Under the pieces are notes generated by a model. That model made no database searches. It saw nothing but the letters and a program-made list of their open reading frames with translations, and had not been told where the DNA came from. Shown here piece after piece: positions 61,713 to 64,000 of a stretch of 64,000 nucleotides of DNA. The position numbers and the translations under genes were made by a program. This stretch comes from Mycobacterium sp. EPa45 (lineage in GTDB: Bacteria > Actinomycetota > Actinomycetes > Mycobacteriales > Mycobacteriaceae): positions 3,348,001 to 3,412,000 of the forward strand of contig NZ_CP011773.1 of the NCBI RefSeq assembly GCF_001021385.1. The letters are read 5' to 3'. Positions within the stretch are counted from its first letter, which is position 1; each line of letters opens with the position of its first letter.

Positions 61713-62458
61713 GTGATCGTTCTGCTTCCGCCGTCGGAGACCAAGCGCGCCGGCGGTGACGGACCCCCACTGCGGCTGGACGATCTCAGCAATCCGGCGC
61801 TGGGTCCGCTGCGCCGGATCCTGGTCGACGAACTCGTCGCGCTGGCCGCCGAGCCGGCGGCATGCCGGGCCGCGCTGGGCATCTCGCCGGCGCAGCATGC
61901 CGAGATCGAACGCAACGCCGCCCTGCTGAGCTCACCGACTCTGCCGGCCATCACCCGCTACACCGGTGTGCTCTATGACGCGCTGGATGTGGAGTCACTG
62001 CGCGGTGCCGCGGCCGCACGGGCGCGCGCCCGCCTGGCGGTTGGCTCCGCCCTCTTCGGCGTGCTCCGAGCCGACGACCCGATTCCGGCCTACCGGCTGT
62101 CGGCCTCCTCGAAACTTCCGGGCAGCACGACGCTCGCCGCTCGGTGGCGCCCCGTCCTGGAGCCGGTGCTGGCCGAGATGGCCGCCGCCGAGCTGATCGT
62201 CGACCTGCGGTCAGGTTCCTACGCGGCCTTGGGCCGCCTTCCCGACGCGGTGCGCGTCGACGTCCTCGCCGAACACCCCGATGGTCGCCGCACCGTGATC
62301 ACCCACTTCAACAAGGCACACAGGGCCGGTTCGCCCGGGCGCTTGCGACGACGCGGTCCGAACCCGGTGACGCGGCCGCGGTCGCCGCCGTCGCGCGCCG
62401 GGCCGGGATGCGGGTCGAGCGCACCGGCAACGAGCTGACCGTCGTCGTCTCGGCCTGA
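61713..62458 (+). pseudogene. yaaA: YaaA family peroxide-stress protein, frameshifted near its 3' end
   Basis: The GTG at 61713 opens a YaaA (DUF328) gene with VIVLLPPSETKRAGGDGPPL, FGVLRADDPIPAYRLSAS and VITHFNKA. At 62316-62318 the frame must shift by one base: the family's continuation, TQGRFARALATTRSEP and then MRVERTGNELTVVVSA, is present in the -1 frame and ends with TGA at 62458. In the original frame the tail becomes Arg/Pro-rich and stops at 62438. Adding one base after GC at 62316-62317 restores a protein of normal length, about 248 residues. YaaA lowers free iron and protects DNA under peroxide stress. It is either a recent inactivating deletion or a sequencing error. Confidence 0.82.
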
Positions 62459-62636
62459 CCGATTTCGACCGTTCGCCAGCGCCGTCGAAATTGTCGCAGC
62501 TGCAAAATCTCAGAAAAGCCGGGGTGGCCTGTGCAGAAAGCGTTCGCTAGGCTCGTTATCCGGCACCGATGGCGCGACCGCGAATTCGTTGCTGGCGAAT
62601 CGTGCAGCAGCGGTGCGATGACGAAGGGGTGGGTTG

Positions 62637-63761
62637 ATGCGACTGTCGTTGTCGGCCCGTTCCGCGAATCAGTACTACACCCTGACCGCGCTGCTTGCAG
62701 CCCGCGGCGCGCAGACCTACACGTCCCGGGTGATTGCGGGAAGTGTCTTCACGTTGGGCCTGATCACGCTGTCGACGATCGGGAGCGGGGCGACGCTGCA
62801 GTGGCCGATCAGCCGCCCGCTGCTCATCGGCGTGTCCGTCCTGTGCTTCGCGTCCACGTTCATCTGGCTACGCCACCGCTGGCCGACCCGCAACGAGTCG
62901 GCGTTGCTGGTCGCCATCGCGGCGGTTGCCATTCCGGTCGGGACCATCGTCCCGGTGATTCCGTTGTACGGGCTGCTGGGCGCATCGTCGTTCGCGTTGA
63001 TCATCGGCTACACCGCGCTCTTTCATGGCCCGCGGCTGCTGGCGACGGTCCTGACAATCGCCGTCGGGACACTGATCTACCTCGCGGTGCGGATGGCCAG
63101 GATCGACCTGCCTTTGGCGTTGGCCGGTGTCGCGCTGATGCTGCTGCTGTATGTGTTCGCCGCCTTCTCCTGCCGGCTGGTGGTTTGGCTGACCGGAGCC
63201 GAGGACGGGGCCGACGCCGTCGAACCGCTGACCGGCCTGCTCAACCGCGATGCGTTCTATCTTCAGACCGCCACACTGCTGGCCTCCCGCAACCGCGACG
63301 ACGACCGCTACCTGGTGATCGCCGTCGTCAACATCGACAGCTTCGCGGCGATGGTCGCCGTCGCCGGGAACCGGGGCGGTAACCGGGCGCGGGTGGCCGC
63401 CGGTCAGGCGCTGCGCGAAACCGTCCGCCGGGACGCCATCGTCGGCCACGTCAGCGAGGCCGAATTCCTTGTGGCCGACTGCTTCACGACCCCCGATTCG
63501 TCACCGCTGATCGAGCGCATCCGCGGCGCGGTCGCCTCATCGCCGGCCGGCATGACAGCCAGCATCGGGGTGGTGAGCACCCCGCTGCAGCCGTTGGTGG
63601 AGCACCCGCCCAACGAGATCCTCGACGAGATCGTCGCGCTGGCGACCACGGCGATGTACGAAGCGCGCCGGGCCGGCGGTAACCAGGCCCGCTACGTGGT
63701 GCGCCCGAACCTCAGCATCTCCGACGACGAGGCCGACGGTTACGACACCCCGCTGCTGTGA
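62637..63761 (+). CDS. Membrane protein with degenerate GGDEF domain
   Basis: A 374-residue protein. Six hydrophobic segments fill about residues 32-185, and a GGDEF-like domain follows (about 200-355), starting with DAVEPLTGLLNRDAFYLQ. The active-site motif, GGDEF in active cyclases, is SEAEF at 273-277 in GHVSEAEFLVAD, so GTP cyclisation is unlikely. ASIGVVSTPL and MYEARRAGGNQARYVV keep the C-terminal part of the fold. It may bind GTP or cyclic di-GMP, or be regulatory only. ATG at 62637 with GGGGTGGG upstream. Confidence 0.85.
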   Translation: MRLSLSARSANQYYTLTALLAARGAQTYTSRVIAGSVFTLGLITLSTIGSGATLQWPISRPLLIGVSVLCFASTFIWLRHRWPTRNESALLVAIAAVAIPVGTIVPVIPLYGLLGASSFALIIGYTALFHGPRLLATVLTIAVGTLIYLAVRMARIDLPLALAGVALMLLLYVFAAFSCRLVVWLTGAEDGADAVEPLTGLLNRDAFYLQTATLLASRNRDDDRYLVIAVVNIDSFAAMVAVAGNRGGNRARVAAGQALRETVRRDAIVGHVSEAEFLVADCFTTPDSSPLIERIRGAVASSPAGMTASIGVVSTPLQPLVEHPPNEILDEIVALATTAMYEARRAGGNQARYVVRPNLSISDDEADGYDTPLL

Positions 63762-63764
63762 TCC

Positions 63765-64000
63765 TCAGCGAGCCGCTGGCCGGACGTCGGCGGGCGCGCC
63801 CACCGAGTCCGGGTCGACCTCCACGCCGTACGACGTGATCGACGCGATCTGCGGGCCGACGAATCGGCAGATGTGGCAGCTCGAGACGACGGTGACGCCG
63901 TCCGGGCGCTGGTACCGGCCCAGTACCTCGACGACCACGGTGTCGGCCTGCTCCACCGTCAAGCATCGGTCCCAGGTGGCGACCGTCGCGGCGAGCCCGC
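63765..64000 (-). CDS. C-terminal part of a small protein, SnoaL/NTF2-like (cut by window edge)
   Basis: The frame enters from the right edge and ends with TGA at 63765; about 78 residues are visible. Segments such as VVVEVLGRYQRPDGVTVVSS and FVGPQIASITSYGVEVD look like the last strands of a SnoaL/NTF2-like fold. Two cysteines occur in SCHICRF, and the end is Ala/Arg-rich. A TTG inside (63962) could start a 65-residue protein, but the reading frame continues upstream without a stop, so a longer gene is more likely. Convergent with the degenerate GGDEF gene, 3 bp apart. Confidence 0.6.
   Translation of the reverse strand, partial: GLAATVATWDRCLTVEQADTVVVEVLGRYQRPDGVTVVSSCHICRFVGPQIASITSYGVEVDPDSVGAPADVRPAAR

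Overview
The window reads as a chromosomal segment of a mycobacterium, most likely a fast-growing Mycolicibacterium. G+C is high throughout, GTG starts are common, and many genes are mycobacterial hallmarks: a furA-katG pair, a PepD-type HtrA protease, a RipD-like NlpC/P60 protein, Mpt53/CcdA, a SigG-like sigma factor, a fatty-acyl-AMP ligase, the mycobacterial-type methylenetetrahydrofolate reductase and a DUF4193 protein. No tRNA, rRNA, CRISPR array, insertion sequence or phage gene was seen, and coding density is very high.

Layout. 1-7.3 kb: SDR oxidoreductase divergent from a SnoaL-tailed ECF sigma factor, then a PepD-like protease divergent from an FKBP lipoprotein, then a minus-strand run of small secreted or membrane proteins and a PPOX-fold protein. 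7.4-14.8 kb (plus strand): tex; a type III polyketide synthase with an ICMT-family methyltransferase; a three-gene thiocyanate-hydrolase-like operon whose first gene fuses two subunits; a TesB-like thioesterase. 14.8-25.2 kb: a large secreted protein with a xylan-binding-like module, an enoyl-CoA hydratase, a PheC-like secreted dehydratase coupled to a fatty-acyl-AMP ligase, a second thioesterase, an esterase, a catalytically dead RipD-like protein behind three GTCAC 9-mers, and an FNT channel. 25.2-31.9 kb: a PucR regulator divergent from methylmalonate-semialdehyde dehydrogenase and a class III aminotransferase (amino acid or beta-alanine/valine catabolism), then an acyl-CoA-dehydrogenase-fold enzyme and an isochorismatase-type hydrolase.

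32-44.9 kb: glycogen phosphorylase, a zinc alcohol dehydrogenase, a solitary cytochrome b (QcrB) without qcrC or qcrA, a YhgE/Pip-like membrane protein with a MOSC protein, a MenC-like protein that has lost every enolase-superfamily catalytic residue and sits in an operon with methylenetetrahydrofolate reductase, then furA-katG closed by a strong terminator. 45-54.5 kb: CcdA and Mpt53 (exported disulfide redox), a TetR-DUF1214-sulfotransferase operon with a clear palindromic operator, a Mug-type glycosylase, an aldo/keto reductase, a membrane-anchored Mrr nuclease, an LLM oxidoreductase, a STAS protein and a homocysteine methyltransferase. 54.5-64 kb: a secreted protein, a YeiH-family transporter with a small membrane partner, CDP-diacylglycerol pyrophosphatase, a molybdate regulator plus modA without modBC, a phosphodiesterase-family protein, a nitroreductase, a PAS-GGDEF cyclase, a frameshifted yaaA, a degenerate GGDEF membrane protein, and a gene cut by the right edge.

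The most noteworthy items are the fused beta-alpha thiocyanate-hydrolase operon, the MenC-like pseudoenzyme, the solitary QcrB, the MtrA-box-like repeats before the ripD-like gene, the PheC-like/FAAL pairing and the yaaA frameshift. Fourteen of sixteen convergent gene junctions leave 9 bp or less, or overlap, so most genes here end without room for a terminator.
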